Of a stretch of DNA of 64,000 bases, positions 25,901 to 37,835 are shown in pieces. The position numbers and the translations under genes were made by a program. The DNA comes from Oenanthe sinensis. Taxonomy: Eukaryota > Streptophyta > Magnoliopsida > Apiales > Apiaceae. The stretch spans positions 16,141,501 through 16,205,500 of the forward strand of contig CM053795.1 of NCBI GenBank assembly GCA_028671895.1, in the 5' to 3' direction. The notes beneath the pieces were generated by a model. The model saw only the letters and a program-made list of their open reading frames with translations, did not search any database and was not told the origin of the DNA. Numbering within the stretch: position 1 is the first letter of the stretch; each line of letters opens with the position of its first letter.

Positions 25901-28900
25901 TCCATCTCCTACTAAATTAATTCTTATGTCAATTATATGTGCTTTCCATCTTAAACTGACTTTGACCATATTTTGTTAGTTTTCTTCATGGCTGGATGTT
26001 TTCCACACTTTTTCATTTATGTAATTTTGTTTGATGTTGGTTATTCGTCAGAGAGATCACTTATTGAGCGGGCATTCGAGCTAAGAGCAGAGCTTGAGAA
26101 TGCTGCATCAGATGTATCAAGCCTGTTCACCAAGATTGGTCTGTATGCGAAATTAAGATATTAAAGCTACTCTCTATGCTGATTTACTAACGTTTATTGT
26201 TAATAACTCAGAGCGCAAGGATAAAATAGAAAATGGAAACAGAATCCTAATTCAGAAATTCCAGTCACAACTATCCCAACAACTTGAAATCTTGCATAAG
26301 ACTGTTGCAGCTTCTGTCACACAACAAGAGCAACAATTGAGAGCCATGGAGGAAGATATGCAGTCCTTTGTATCCACAAAGGCAGAGGTACTAATTTATA
26401 AGATTCAAGATTACAAAAGTGTTTTATTGGGTTTCTTCTGGTTAGTTATTGTGTTTTTTTGTTTCTTGTTGTGGATTCAGGCTACTGAAGAACTTAGAGA
26501 AAACTTAATGAAGTTGAAAAACATGTATGGTTCTGGTATTAAAGCTTTGGATGACATAGCAGGGGAGCTTGACGAAAATTCTAAATCAACAGTCGGACAA
26601 TTAAATGATGAAGTCTCTAAACATTCATCTACTCTTGAGGATGTATGTATCTCTAAAATAATTGCTTCTACCATATATCTTATTGCATGCGGTACTTGAC
26701 TCTCATTCATAAAATGCAGCATTTTAATGCAATAGCCTCAGAGGCTGATACACTACTCAATGACCTTCAAAATAGTCTTCACATTCAGGAGGACAAGATG
26801 ACTGCTTATGCACACCAACAGCGGGAGGTTAGTTGTGGTTCAGCTCACTTTTGTCTTTTTATTTTTTTGACAACTTGTTGATATCAAATATGGCACTAGT
26901 TATTCTAATGCTAACATCACTTATGCAGGCACACTCCAGAGCAATGGAAACCACACGATCAATTTCACAGATTACAGTAAACTTCTTCAATACCTTGGAC
27001 ATACATGCAACCAATTTGAGCCAGATCGTAGAAGAAGCACAAACAGATAATAACAAAAAATTGTTTGAACTCGAAAAGAAGTTTGAGGTATCAAAGCTTT
27101 CTGTTTGATGCAGTATAACACACATCCACACATATCCTTTCTACAATACCTCTTTGTGTATTTGCAGGAATGTGCTGCGCATGAAGAAAAACAACTTTTG
27201 GAAAAGGTTGCAGAATTGCTTGCTAGCTCTAATTCTAGGAAGAAAAAATTGGTATGCCCCAATTTTCTATTCAATACTCGTTTGTATCTAAGCTGGAACT
27301 TGATTAAATTTTGGATTATAGCAAAATCTTTTATATTGGTGTAGAACAATGATTATTTACAGCGACATATTGCTTTTCTTTGTCTACACCAGTCTCGTTA
27401 GGTAGAGATAGTTCGTGTAGAAGACAAATCTTTTGATTGAGTATACTTGATATGTAACAATTATCGTCATCTTAGCATGATTGGTTGACTGATAATTAAT
27501 AACTGCACTACAATACTTATGCAATTATCCAATTGAATGCTTTTAAATTCAAGTAGTGAGCTGGATGTCAGCTTGATTTTGGAATCATGGTACCTAATAC
27601 TTGCGCATTTATCCAACTGAAATGTCATCAATATTAAACCAAATACCTCAATATTAAACCAAATTTTATTTTTAATGAACAATTTGATGAAGAATTAGTC
27701 TTTTTCTCATATATGTTAATGGCTATTTTTTTAAATTGCAACCAATGTGTGTGCAGTTTATTTTCTAGTATATATTGCCCTTTTGACCAAGTGTTGGTCT
27801 GGATGTAAATTAACTATTGCATGCAACTTGAGTTATTAGTTTTATATCACTGACTTATTGGATTCCATGGCAGCTGTCATTCACACTTGCAGTACATTCT
27901 CATTTTTTTTCCAGTATAGCAATTTACCAAAGGATCTTTGATTATCAGCATTCATTTGAATTATGTATTAATAACTATGTCATAATTAAATATTTCCTTC
28001 ACAATATGCAGGTTCAAGGTGCGATTAGTGGCCTTCGAGAAAGTGCAGCCAGCAGGACCAACAGATTACAACAAGAGATGTCAACTATGCAAGATTCAAC
28101 ATCTTCAGTCAAAGTTAAGTGGTCTAGCTACATTGACGAAGCTGAATCACATTATTGTGAGGATACTGCTGCAGTGGAAAATGGAAAGAAAGAATTGGAG
28201 GAGGTTCTACAGAAATGGTATCAACCCGCTTGTGATGTTGATACTATAATTATAATCATATTTTATTTTTAAATCTTTTTCTTTTGTAAAAAACATCTTA
28301 TTATTTATATGAAACGGCAGTTTACAGAAGGCGAAATTGGGACAGCAGCAATGGAGCAGTGCTCAAGAATCCTTGCTGAGTCTACAAAAAAATAATGTTG
28401 CTTCTGTTAATGACATAATAAGGTTAGCTAGGACCAAAGTGTATGCAGGTTCCTAAGTCTATACATATATGTAAATTTTAATTAATGCTTTCTTTGTCAT
28501 CAGGGGAGGAATGGATGCCAACCAATTGTTACGTTCGCACTTCTCTAGTGCTGTGTCATCTGTTCTTGAAGATGCAAATATAGCTAGCAAAAGTTTTCTT
28601 TCCTCTATAGACCGTAAGTATCTAGTTTGTGCATGTTATAGGACATATTTGGCGTTGAAGACTAACACAGAACAAATCCTTGCAGATTCATTACAACTTG
28701 ACCATGAAGCGTGTAGTAATCTTGATTCTATGATTACTCCCTGCTGTGGAGAATTAAGGGAGCTGAAGGGCGGACACTACCACAGGACTGTAGAGATCAC
28801 AGAGGATGCAGGAAAATGCCTCTTAACTGAATATGTGGTAAGAATTAAGTTAATAGTTAGCAGAAAGAAAAATTGAGCTCCATCTTGACCGAGGGTAAAA

Positions 28901-29252
28901 ATATTGAACTAGGAATTTTTTTTGCCTTCACATCTGTGAGATAAATAAAATCTTGCTCGCTTTGATGGTCATCAACATATACATTCGAACATAACATGTG
29001 CATAATTTTCTGTCGTCTTATCAAAATTTTGACCTTTTTCATTCCGAACAGGTGGATCAACCATCATGCTCAACACCGAGAAAGAGAGCATTTAATCTTC
29101 CGAGTATCACATCCATTGATGAACTAAGAACCCCTGCATTTGAGGAACTATTGAAGTCATTCTGGGATTCAAAAGCTTCAAAGCAAGCAAATGGAGATAT
29201 AAAGCAACATATCCTGGGGGATTCCAGAGTCCCCCTCACCACTATAAACTAA
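22969..29252 (+). CDS. KIN5D: kinesin-5 (KIN-5D-like) mitotic motor, 22 exons
   Basis: BimC/Eg5-type plus-end motor that cross-links and slides antiparallel microtubules in spindle and phragmoplast. Inferred exons: 22969-23147, 23268-23397, 23532-23687, 23780-24256, 24383-24480, 24570-24726, 24831-24900, 25171-25247, 25349-25402, 25492-25572, 25695-25806, 26052-26138, 26212-26387, 26481-26642, 26720-26827, 26929-27087, 27168-27251, 28012-28217, 28321-28422, 28504-28613, 28686-28837, 29052-29252. All phases match, giving about 1045 residues, normal for the family. Visible motifs: P-loop GQTGTGKT (exon 3), switch I NKQSSRSHS and switch II NLVDLAGSEN (exon 4), a long coiled-coil stalk, and a BimC box with the Cdk-type site ELRTPAFEELLKSF in the last exon. 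The tail ends DSRVPLTTIN. The exon 10 donor is uncertain (25569 or 25572). The N-terminus (RRGG...SPSQTPRSSDKS) resembles KIN-5D more than tobacco TKRP125. Confidence 0.93.
25022..25225 (+). repeat. 109-bp tandem duplication creating a decoy copy of kinesin exon 8
   Basis: The end of intron 7 and the start of exon 8 are present twice, 109 bp apart. The upstream copy (about 25022-25112) has CTGCAAGAGAGAATAATGGA where the functional copy (about 25131-25225) has CTGCAAGAGAGAAAAATGGA. The upstream copy keeps an AAAAAAGAG acceptor-like site but loses the reading frame of the real exon (GIYIPKDRY is intact only in the downstream copy). An upstream acceptor could compete in splicing. Confidence 0.8.
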
Positions 29253-30330
29253 ATAAAGAGGTGGGAAGTAGCAAAGCAAGACTAGGATTATGTATAGTAC
29301 ATAATTATCTTCTTTTTCCAGTTACCTTGCATGTCTAGTGTTTTTCCCTCTACGTGATCTGGGTGAATCAGAAGTTTCAGTTCATTGAAACATCTCAAGA
29401 TGGAGCACAATATTCAGTCTTCTAGATGAATCTATTCTTTAATTTTTTTGTATGTTCTATTCATTAATTTTTTATATATTCTATTTCAGTGGACATGCAA
29501 TGTTAATTAGCTAACAACATCCATTTCTTATTATTAATATGGTCCATGCACATAAATTACCATTAAGATTAAATTAAAATGGGATATTCTCTATGTTAGA
29601 TTGTGTGCTCTCGCACCCCCCACCACCAAAAAAACCAGCCCACCTTGACACTTTAAAATGCTAATATGGCCTTGTTTTTATTTCTCTCAGTGATAAAGCC
29701 CCCAATCTCCTTGGTTATTTAGCTTCAAGTGAATCAAGTTTTTCAAAGAGTTTTCTTAGTATAATATGCATGATTAATGTCAAACAAAACACGAAACTGT
29801 TGCATTTAATTCCTGTAAATAATAATCATGAGCTGCTATCAGAGCATCAATGTTTATTAGAATACTTTATGTTGGTAGATAAGTTTGCTATACTGATGTT
29901 GTTGAACTGCTTAAATGTAGCAGTGCTGATTGTGCTAACCTTGTTAATTTGCAATAATTTGAAGTATTGAAGGATCATCTCTTCAACTTCATAGCCATGT
30001 CAAGAAGGTCAACAAATTCCACAAGCAATGGAAGTTCTCTATCTGGTGGATTTTCTCATTCAAAATCGCGCGTCCCCCCCCCCCCCCCCCACCCCCAGTT
30101 ATCTGTTGTCCTTGTTTTTCTGGCAAGTAAAATGCTATAAAAAAATTCTTCTCTACTCGTTTTACGCATTAACACACAACATGCCTTAACTATCATGTGT
30201 TATTTATTATTTAATTTATTAATATATAAAAATTTATTTGATAAAAATATATACCTTTGATTTAAAAATATAAATTAAGTATAAATTAAGAGTGTGACCT
30301 CCGGGGTGATTGAATATTAGAGTTACAAGG
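29253..30330. other. 3' flank of the kinesin gene, intergenic
   Basis: Probable 3' UTR followed by AT-rich DNA. A run of 17 C at 30074-30090 is a homopolymer likely to be error-prone. No gene seen. Confidence 0.5.
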
Positions 30331-30559
30331 ATGGCGGTGGGTGAAAATGTGAAAAAGAACAAAGGCCAAGACAGAGCTGCCGGAAGAAGTAATCCGAGAG
30401 GAGATACTTACACGGCTTCCTATCAAATCGGTGGTGCGTTTTAAATCTGTATCTAAACCATGGCTATCTTTATTCTCTGATCCAAGATTCGTAAAGGACC
30501 ATCTAACTCGTAACTCCACTCGTAAGTTGTTGCCTAAATTTTACTTTAGATTATTTTAA
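30331..30559 (+). pseudogene. truncated F-box protein gene fragment
   Basis: The frame at 30374-30559 encodes ELPEEVIREEILTRLPIKSV followed by VRFKSVSKPWLSLFSDPRF, a clear F-box (SKP1-binding) domain of plant type, then stops at 30557. The likely ATG at 30331 (MAVGENVKKNKG) is in another frame, so a small indel between 30331 and 30374 has broken the start. No kelch, LRR or FBA domain follows. Best read as a decayed fragment of an F-box gene; an unrecognised short F-box protein is less likely. Confidence 0.7.
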
Positions 30560-32199
30560 TGTTTAGTTGGGCAAATTCAGTATGATGTAATATTCTGGAT
30601 TTGGGAATGTAATATTCTTCTGGAGTTGGGAATGTATTGCTAGTTTTATTGTTTCTTCCAAATCAATGTTTTTAAACTTTTATGTCAGATAACATTACAA
30701 TGATTATTCAAGTGAGTAGAAAAGTCGAGATTGGCGAGGTCCATCTATTTTATCTTTCGACATTTTGGGGAATTCTATTCGTAAAATATTTTCTCAGCTG
30801 GATTTGATTAGCATGTCCATGAAATTGTTATAAATTTTTGGGAAAAGGGAATAGAAATATAACTACTTATTTGTGCAAACAAAATCATTAGGAACCCAAT
30901 TCAACAGGTCTTTTTTAACCAATATATTAAACATGAAAAGAATATATATTTGATCTGTGCCGAATGGTGATGTTACAGTTTGCCGTGTATAATTCTAACC
31001 ATCAACACACTGATTAAAACATCACCAACTATACATAGTCCGTAGCCACATTATTAATATATACTATTTCGTAAATGTTCCACGATATCTACATATAATT
31101 GACGGGCAAAAAAGGCATGACTTTGATGATCTCACAGATGTATACATAGCAAGCAGTGAAAAAAGGGGAACTTGTTTCAATTCTAACAATGCATCCAACC
31201 CATCTTGTAAAAATATCAACTGCTACAAAGTACAAAAATGTTGAGAGATATAGCAGAGCAGATAGCAGCGACTATTTATTTTTCACTAGATACACCTGTA
31301 CTGAATACATTGGCCTCGGTATGTTCATACTTCATTGCCCCACAACTCGGTGCTGAAACTGATATATGCCCTTATCTTCACTTAATCGTGCACATTGAGT
31401 GGGTAGAAGTGGATGAACAATGTGATAAATTCCTGCAAGAAAGGAAGTCGTTTCTAGTGTTGGAAACTATAAATTATATCCTTTACCAATATCATTACAA
31501 CAGCGAAGTAAAGCAAAAATATTCCTTGATTTCTTGAGATACAGCATACTAGGCCATCAAAAAAGATTACATCAGTTAATTAGCGAAAAAAGAGAAGGGA
31601 AGAAGATTATATCAATTTTAACAATATAAATTTTAGTCATGCAAGTAGGATTCCACTATGCTTACGAAGGGAGAAATTTGACTGAAAGACCAACTAATCC
31701 ACATATACAGCTGAAAACAGAGATATGAGATAATCCACATATAAGACCAGCCAGATAAAAAGTGACTCCTATGTGACAAATTCAGAAATAATCTGCCAAC
31801 TTGCAATTATGGTTCCATTTTCCAAGAATTTGTCCAGGAAAATATTTTCTTAAATTAATGGAAAATATTATAATTTGGACCATGAACATAAAATGAAATT
31901 AAAATGAAATGTTTTCATGTATTTGGTGTCCAAATATTAACTTGACAATTATTCACATTACAACATAGTTTTCAAATTCATACAAGTATAATCATTTTTA
32001 AAAAAATAAAAAAATATTGGCAATATGGAAAGGTTTCACAAGCAAAACAGCAAGAAAATTGCAAAAAAAAATAAAAAAATACACAGTGCGGCTTTGCATA
32101 CACGACTTCAGAAAACTCCACAAGTAATATTTTTAGGCATAAAGATTAAAAAATAAAAATTTGCCAACTGAAAACAAAAGGAATTACCTCAAGCTTTTT
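30560..32199. other. intergenic, no gene seen
   Basis: AT-rich sequence. Two overlapping + strand open frames at 31156-31537 show no recognisable protein pattern. The part next to 32200 is probably 3' UTR of the NFRKB-like gene, with a possible 3' UTR intron donor at 32187-32188 on the minus strand. Confidence 0.4.
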
Positions 32200-35100
32200 T
32201 CAAGATAAACCTGTGCCTAAAAGGTCATCTGGTTGTTCTTTGCCAAAAGTTTCACCATCAAAAACCTCAGTATTCGAATTTCCCTGACCCAATAGCCTGT
32301 TTTCTTGGATAGGATTTAAGGCAAAAGTCTCCCAGACCACTGGAGGAGGACCGGGAAGCATGGCCGCTGGTTCAGATCTAAGACCGTCAACATTGTCTTC
32401 CATATTATTTCTATCATCATAATACAAAAGCTCCACCCTCTTATCATCATCCATGCATGAAGGGTCAAGATTGAGATCAGAGCTCAAATCAAACCTATTC
32501 TGATCCTCATCTTCATTCCCATGAAAAGCCACAGTCACTGTTCCCTGCTCAGATGATTCAGTAACTTCTTTCTTTTGCCGCTTCCATTTCTTAGTAGAAG
32601 ACGTCCCATCATCCTCAAAATCTTCCTCTTCTCTTTCTCTATGTAAATAAACCCACAATTTTCTCTCCCCGTCAAATTGAACACAAGGATCACGTTCATA
32701 ATGCAATCTATCCAAGGCTCCACTAACAACTTGATTAACCTGTGCATCAGATACATCTTCAACAATGTATTGTGAATCTCTAATCAAGGTACAAACATCT
32801 GCCCTTGTTCCAATACTCCCGGGAAGTCTTGCAGCTGCATCTCGTACAAGACAAAGAATTGTAACATGTGGCGGACGATCGCGTTTCAGCATAAAATGAT
32901 CCCGGGCTTTTGATGTTGGCTTACCACCACACCTCCTCAAGGGAGCTACAATGGACTTCTTACCGTCAATAGCAGTGTACGAGAATGCCCTATCAGGAAT
33001 TGAGTACCTGAGAGCTTCCTCCTTCCGGAAATAATTTCTTACTTCATCAGAACTCAGGCTGATGGTGTTGAGACTCTTCTGAGCTCTCAGGTCTCTAAAC
33101 CTTTCTTTGTCATCTAAGTTAAGTTGCATAAGTGTCAAAGGCGGAGAAGGAAGACTACCTATTTGTTGGAGAGTCTCTTGACTACTCTTCAACCAATTAG
33201 CAAATGAGTCCACTAACTTAACAAGCATCTTGTGAGGGATACCCCAGGCTTCAGGAGATGTCACCTCCTCAACAACCTCACGGTCTGATGAACCCTTAGC
33301 AACAGGACCAATCCAGGACCAACCTTTTGTAGCTTTTTCATAAGATACGAGTGTCTTCCAACCCTTTGCTCCCAATGGTGCTGTTTTGGATGAAAATATT
33401 CTGAGAACACCTCTGACCAAGTCCTGAAGTGGTTCCTGAGTCTCAAGAATACAGGGATCTCTAGGATTTGACCTCACACGGTTCACTATCTCCTGAACAG
33501 TAAGAGAAGGTACATTTGCTTTTCCGGACTGCTCCAAATTATCTGTATCCATAACTGCTGCAGGCTTTTTGTCCTGACCCTCTTCACTCCTGTCATGATG
33601 CTTAACCAAATCTTCGGGAAGCAAGGTGACCATTGCCATACGAACAGCCGAAAGAAGATGAACAACTGAGAACGAGAATCCAGTGTGAACTGAGGGGGTA
33701 ATCAGTATATAAGGTTTCTTTTGAGCTTTTTTTTCTAGATCAGCATCTTCTGTTGCCACTTCAATAACAGCTAGCTCGGAAGCATCTTTTTCAGATGTAC
33801 CCGTGTCATCTTCTAGTTTCCTTTTACCACGTTTTCTTGATGGAGTTGTATCATCAATATGCTGCGGAATTACGTAATTAGAATCATCTGTCTCATTTAT
33901 GTATGACAGCTCATAGTTCAGTTTGCCTTTTCTTGTCAAAGAGTTGTTCTCTGATAGCTGGAGATCAGCTTCATAGTGATCATTTTCATATGCTTCGCTG
34001 TAATGACCTTTCTTCCGCATTTTTCCGGTTACCCCATTATCCCTTGCTAACTTCCGTACCTTATACGACTCATCTTTTCCATCACCGTAATCTTGCAAGT
34101 AAGCTGACAAAGGGTAGTCACGCATAGTATCAGCATTTTGCCTTCTCCCAGCAGGATAAGATTTCAATGATGACATTGAAAACTTTTCATTCTGCAACTG
34201 ATCATTCTTCACAGACTTGTACTGTTCCCTCCAATGATGTTCATCATTCACACTTACATCCACACTACCAGGACCAAGGAACATATTGTGTTCAGGACCT
34301 TTAGGTGGGTAATTACTTGACTGACTAATATCATGCATCTTACCTCGTTGCTTCGCTTTTATTGTGTACATGTCTCCTTCTGCCATATGGAAATGTTCAC
34401 TGTAGTTCCCTGTCTTCTTTACAGATTGTGATGAACCATCAAAAAACCCACCACTTTTCTTATTTTTATTAACAAAATTTGCCTTCTTGGTAAATGGAAA
34501 GGATTTTAGCCCCGAAACACCACTGGGGTAAGCCAACTTGCTCCTCATCAAAGGATTATCATCCTCCTCTTCTTCAGATTGCACTGACGAGTCTGAATCA
34601 GTTTCTTCATCTTTCATGAACATTGTAGGGCCTTTCATGGTAGCCAAATCTCGCTGTTTCTTGTGCATAGATATCACCCTGTCCTCCTGTGATGGTTTTT
34701 CTCTGTATCCAGATTGATATACAGCTCTGATATCAGGCGAGTTTCCTTCAAGCTTCCACTTCTTGCTTTCAATATTTCTATCACTATAGTTAGATTGATC
34801 CACAAGAAAAGGCTCTCCTTGTACTTTGCTGTGCCAAAATTGGTCCCCTCCATCTGGTAATCCAACCTGACTTCCTTGCATTGAAGATTTCGGAGGTCGA
34901 GCATTTCCATACTTCATCTGGTCCTCAACATTAAGCTGACGCATAGTGTCAGGGTACTTGAGTTTCTTGCCATATTCGTATGGAAGTCTTAAATTAGATG
35001 GCTTTGTGGTCAACACATCGATGTCTGATAACTGATTCACAGTCCGATTTCTATTATAGGCAGGGAAGTCATTCTTGAGAGAACTGGGTAAGCTGGTGAA

Positions 35101-36276
35101 ACTGTTTGCGTGTTCATTACCTCTGGAACCTTCATACTTCTTTGCCATCTTAAAGGTACCTGCTGTATCCATTGGACCAATTCTTGCTCCCTGGACAGCC
35201 ACTTCATACATTCCTTCTTCTGCATCATCATTGCCTCTGATCTGATCTCTCATTTGCACTGGCAACCCTAAATCATACCCTGATGACTTGTTCTGTCTCT
35301 GAGGAGCTAATGCCGAATTGTAAGGACTCATTTCCATGCTGAGGTTAACAGCTGGAAAATGACCTGTTGCTTCATTTGTCGTGGACTTCTTCGGTCTTGA
35401 CAACTTCAGGGTTCCTTTCAGATTATGCTTTCCGTGGACTGCTGATTCCGAAAGCATCTGTCTCCCCCTAGAAGAATCCAAGGTTGGACTCCTTCTCTGT
35501 GGCGGATATGGACCTGTTTTCTGCCCAATTTTCTGATCTTTCACCCTTTTCGTCCACAAACCGTCAACAGGATCTCCTCGTTCTGAGGAGTCAGTTTCCA
35601 ACTCTTCCAAATTTTCATGCATCAAGCTCTTTTCGCTTTTCATAATGTTCAAAACTCGGAGTTTCTCTCCGATGCTGTATCCCCTGCAATTAACCCAAGC
35701 ATCCCTTATCTGATAAAAATTAGCGACCATTGAGTTCTGACGCTTCTGCAGAAGATGGTAGTGGTTGCAGTTCTGGAAGAAACTCAAACCCTGCCTGTAA
35801 AGAGCAACTCTTGGTTCACATAAACCTCCTTTAAACATATCAAATAACCTACTAATCGGACTTCCAAAATGCATATTACAACCAGTAAAAAGCTCCTTCA
35901 AAGTTCTCATAAAGATATCTTGATCCATATCAGGAAGATACTTTGTGAGACTAAACCTCTCTTCCTCAGTCAAACAATCATTCCACACATCCATAGACAA
36001 TATATCACCAAACCCGGGAAGATCATACAACTCAAAAGGAATGCTACATGTCTGCTCTCCAACCTGAACAAACTCCTCGCCCGTTTCCCCCAACTCCAAT
36101 AAATCAAAGTCATCCGATCCCGCCCCAGAGTCACAGTCATCGAACTCCTCATCATCCTCATCAGATTCAACAGCTTTCATAAACTCCTCATCATCACTCG
36201 ACATACTCCCCTTACTCCGTAACGATAACTCTGAATCCATTCTCAAAACCTTAAAACAATTCTTTTCAATTGCCAT
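32200..36276 (-). CDS. NFRKB-like protein (INO80-complex subunit G homolog)
   Basis: A single coding exon of about 1358 residues from the ATG at 36276 (MAIEKNCFKVLRMDSE). The open frame extends upstream to 36300 only by a GTG, and MAIEKN agrees with the plant family start. After an acidic N-terminus (DSDEDDEE-type runs), a DEUBAD-like segment at about residues 85-205 contains LPGFGDILSMDVWNDCLTEE and YLPDMDQDIFMRTLKELFTG. The middle is long, polar and low-complexity. Near residue 800 lies the basic stretch RKRGKRKLEDD. The conserved C-terminal NFRKB winged-helix-like region includes RDRPPHVTILCLVRDAAARL and RDPCVQFDGERKLWVYLHRE. In animals NFRKB belongs to the INO80 chromatin remodeller and binds UCH37 through DEUBAD; a nuclear chromatin role is inferred here. 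Candidate leader-intron donors are at 36527 and 36619, with an acceptor at 36310-36311. Confidence 0.88.
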   Translation of the reverse strand: MAIEKNCFKVLRMDSELSLRSKGSMSSDDEEFMKAVESDEDDEEFDDCDSGAGSDDFDLLELGETGEEFVQVGEQTCSIPFELYDLPGFGDILSMDVWNDCLTEEERFSLTKYLPDMDQDIFMRTLKELFTGCNMHFGSPISRLFDMFKGGLCEPRVALYRQGLSFFQNCNHYHLLQKRQNSMVANFYQIRDAWVNCRGYSIGEKLRVLNIMKSEKSLMHENLEELETDSSERGDPVDGLWTKRVKDQKIGQKTGPYPPQRRSPTLDSSRGRQMLSESAVHGKHNLKGTLKLSRPKKSTTNEATGHFPAVNLSMEMSPYNSALAPQRQNKSSGYDLGLPVQMRDQIRGNDDAEEGMYEVAVQGARIGPMDTAGTFKMAKKYEGSRGNEHANSFTSLPSSLKNDFPAYNRNRTVNQLSDIDVLTTKPSNLRLPYEYGKKLKYPDTMRQLNVEDQMKYGNARPPKSSMQGSQVGLPDGGDQFWHSKVQGEPFLVDQSNYSDRNIESKKWKLEGNSPDIRAVYQSGYREKPSQEDRVISMHKKQRDLATMKGPTMFMKDEETDSDSSVQSEEEEDDNPLMRSKLAYPSGVSGLKSFPFTKKANFVNKNKKSGGFFDGSSQSVKKTGNYSEHFHMAEGDMYTIKAKQRGKMHDISQSSNYPPKGPEHNMFLGPGSVDVSVNDEHHWREQYKSVKNDQLQNEKFSMSSLKSYPAGRRQNADTMRDYPLSAYLQDYGDGKDESYKVRKLARDNGVTGKMRKKGHYSEAYENDHYEADLQLSENNSLTRKGKLNYELSYINETDDSNYVIPQHIDDTTPSRKRGKRKLEDDTGTSEKDASELAVIEVATEDADLEKKAQKKPYILITPSVHTGFSFSVVHLLSAVRMAMVTLLPEDLVKHHDRSEEGQDKKPAAVMDTDNLEQSGKANVPSLTVQEIVNRVRSNPRDPCILETQEPLQDLVRGVLRIFSSKTAPLGAKGWKTLVSYEKATKGWSWIGPVAKGSSDREVVEEVTSPEAWGIPHKMLVKLVDSFANWLKSSQETLQQIGSLPSPPLTLMQLNLDDKERFRDLRAQKSLNTISLSSDEVRNYFRKEEALRYSIPDRAFSYTAIDGKKSIVAPLRRCGGKPTSKARDHFMLKRDRPPHVTILCLVRDAAARLPGSIGTRADVCTLIRDSQYIVEDVSDAQVNQVVSGALDRLHYERDPCVQFDGERKLWVYLHREREEEDFEDDGTSSTKKWKRQKKEVTESSEQGTVTVAFHGNEDEDQNRFDLSSDLNLDPSCMDDDKRVELLYYDDRNNMEDNVDGLRSEPAAMLPGPPPVVWETFALNPIQENRLLGQGNSNTEVFDGETFGKEQPDDLLGTGLS

Positions 36277-36309
36277 TGAGCATAACAAAACACCACTCAC
36301 ACATATGCC

Positions 36310-37048
36310 CTAAAAAATTATAAAGATTAAAAAAACCCAATTAAACCCTGACAAGAAACACACAATACAATTAAATTTCACCACATTATCCAAACCAATC
36401 CATAATAATACCTAAAACAAAATCATACAAACAAATCACCTCATAAAGATTCAATCTCTATACTGTATTCAACACATATAAGCAGATACACAGTGAAAAA
36501 ACTCAAAAAAAGGTGAAATTTCATACCTTTACAAATCTAGGGCAGATATAAAACGAAATCGAAGGAGAGATACAAGAATTAATAGTGTAAACAGAGAGAG
36601 AGAGAGAGAGGTTAATTACCGTGTTGTAGAGAGAGATGTAAAGCGGGCTTCGTGCCTGAGAAACCCTAGAAAAGTGAATAATAAAAGGAGTCCTGGTGAT
36701 ATATAGATATTAATATAATAAATAAATAAGCGTGGTATAGACACATAAATTGTATGTATGAATTTATGTGTGTTGAGGACGAAGAAGACGAATGTGACGT
36801 GGATGAATGTGAGCCGTTTGATGAAGAGGGAGAATAGAAAAAGACGGAAAAGGGCATACACGCACATAAAAGAGGTGTGTGTGTGATGGATCATCATCAT
36901 CATGATGCGTTTGATAGATCTTATAATTTGGCAAGGGAGAGAACGAGTTGGACTCGGCGACCGAGTCAGAACGTTGCAGGGAAGATTTAGAGTACACTAG
37001 AAAACAGGAAAAATAGACGAAATAAAAATTACGATCTCACATCGATTT
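36310..37048 (-). promoter_or_regulatory. 5' leader and promoter region of the NFRKB-like gene
   Basis: Contains a likely leader intron (acceptor at 36310-36311; donor candidates near 36527 and 36619), a (GA)n run at about 36594-36610 and the presumed transcription start further upstream. Open frames here are low-complexity (His/Ser codons from CATCAT repeats) and not genes. Confidence 0.45.
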
Positions 37049-37065
37049 AAATTCAAGGGCTATGT

Positions 37066-37212
37066 GAGCACGATTGGATAGCTCAAGTGGTTGAGGGCTT
37101 ATCCTCTGTCATCCCAGGTCCTGGGTTCGACCCTGGCTCATCCCGAGAATTTCTTCAGAACAAATACTCATTTGTAAGACTATAAGCCAAAATTAGTTAA
37201 AAAAAATAATAA
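37066..37212 (+). mobile_element. tRNA-derived SINE
   Basis: A 147-bp insertion flanked by a perfect 17-bp direct repeat AAATTCAAGGGCTATGT (37049-37065 and 37213-37229). It carries RNA polymerase III boxes: A-box-like TAGCTCAAGTGG at 37079-37090 and B-box GGTTCGACCC at 37124-37133. A short body and an A-rich tail (TTAAAAAAAATAAT) follow. This is the standard build of a plant SINE. It is not a functional tRNA gene, because no cloverleaf acceptor stem is present. Confidence 0.88.
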
Positions 37213-37475
37213 AAATTCAAGGGCTATGTTTTACGTATATTTTTAAATAAAAATAATAACATGAAAATCAAAAATTAAATAATATGAATAATATTAAATA
37301 AAATTAAAATTCGACTTGGAGTTAAAACGGGAGACAATACCGATCTCCCAGGAGATAATTTAAAAGATGAACTTGGATAGCTCTAGTAAAGGGTTTTTCC
37401 GGCTCGACAATTTACTTAGAATATTTAGAACTAATAAATTGTATGTCAACCTTTAATATTACGAACTTACAACTT

Positions 37476-37835
37476 ACAAGTTTATAACCTCGCACGGATA
37501 ACTAATATTTAAATAAATTGATTTTTTATATTAATATTTAATATAAAATTTTATAATATTAAAAATTTATGTTAATATTATATATTCTCTTATTTTATAT
37601 AAATTTATTCTATTTAACATGAATATGTTATAATTTGGACTTGTGTTATAATAAATATATAATTAGGATTAAAAAGTTAAATTTTAGTTAATATAAATAT
37701 GTATATAGTTAGAGTTTGTATTATAATAAGTAAAATATATATAACACGTGTATATTTTTTAGGCCTGTGGCCTAATACCGAACTGACCGACCAAAACTTT
37801 TAATCTTTCGGTTATAATTATATAGTACAAATATA
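37476..37835 (-). mobile_element. Helitron-like element, minus orientation
   Basis: On the minus strand it carries AACCGAAAGATTAAAAGTTT near its 5' end, as in the element at 21149. It ends near 37476 with CCGTGCGAGGTTATAAACTT, a decayed hairpin end. It is colinear with 61653-62010 in inverse orientation. No ORF. Confidence 0.55.

Noticed and set aside
30074..30090. Run of 17 C (and 14 G at 52362-52375)
   Set aside because: Simple homopolymers; may be length errors and carry no clear function.
31156..31537. Two overlapping open frames between the F-box fragment and the NFRKB gene
   Set aside because: No known motif, no splice or start context, frames overlap each other.
36616..36997. Overlapping minus-strand frames rich in Ser, His and Phe
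   Set aside because: They come from CATCAT and GA repeats in the NFRKB leader/promoter and contradict each other in frame.
37066..37140. tRNA gene
   Set aside because: A and B boxes are present, but there is no acceptor stem or proper cloverleaf, and the 17-bp flanking repeat shows a SINE.
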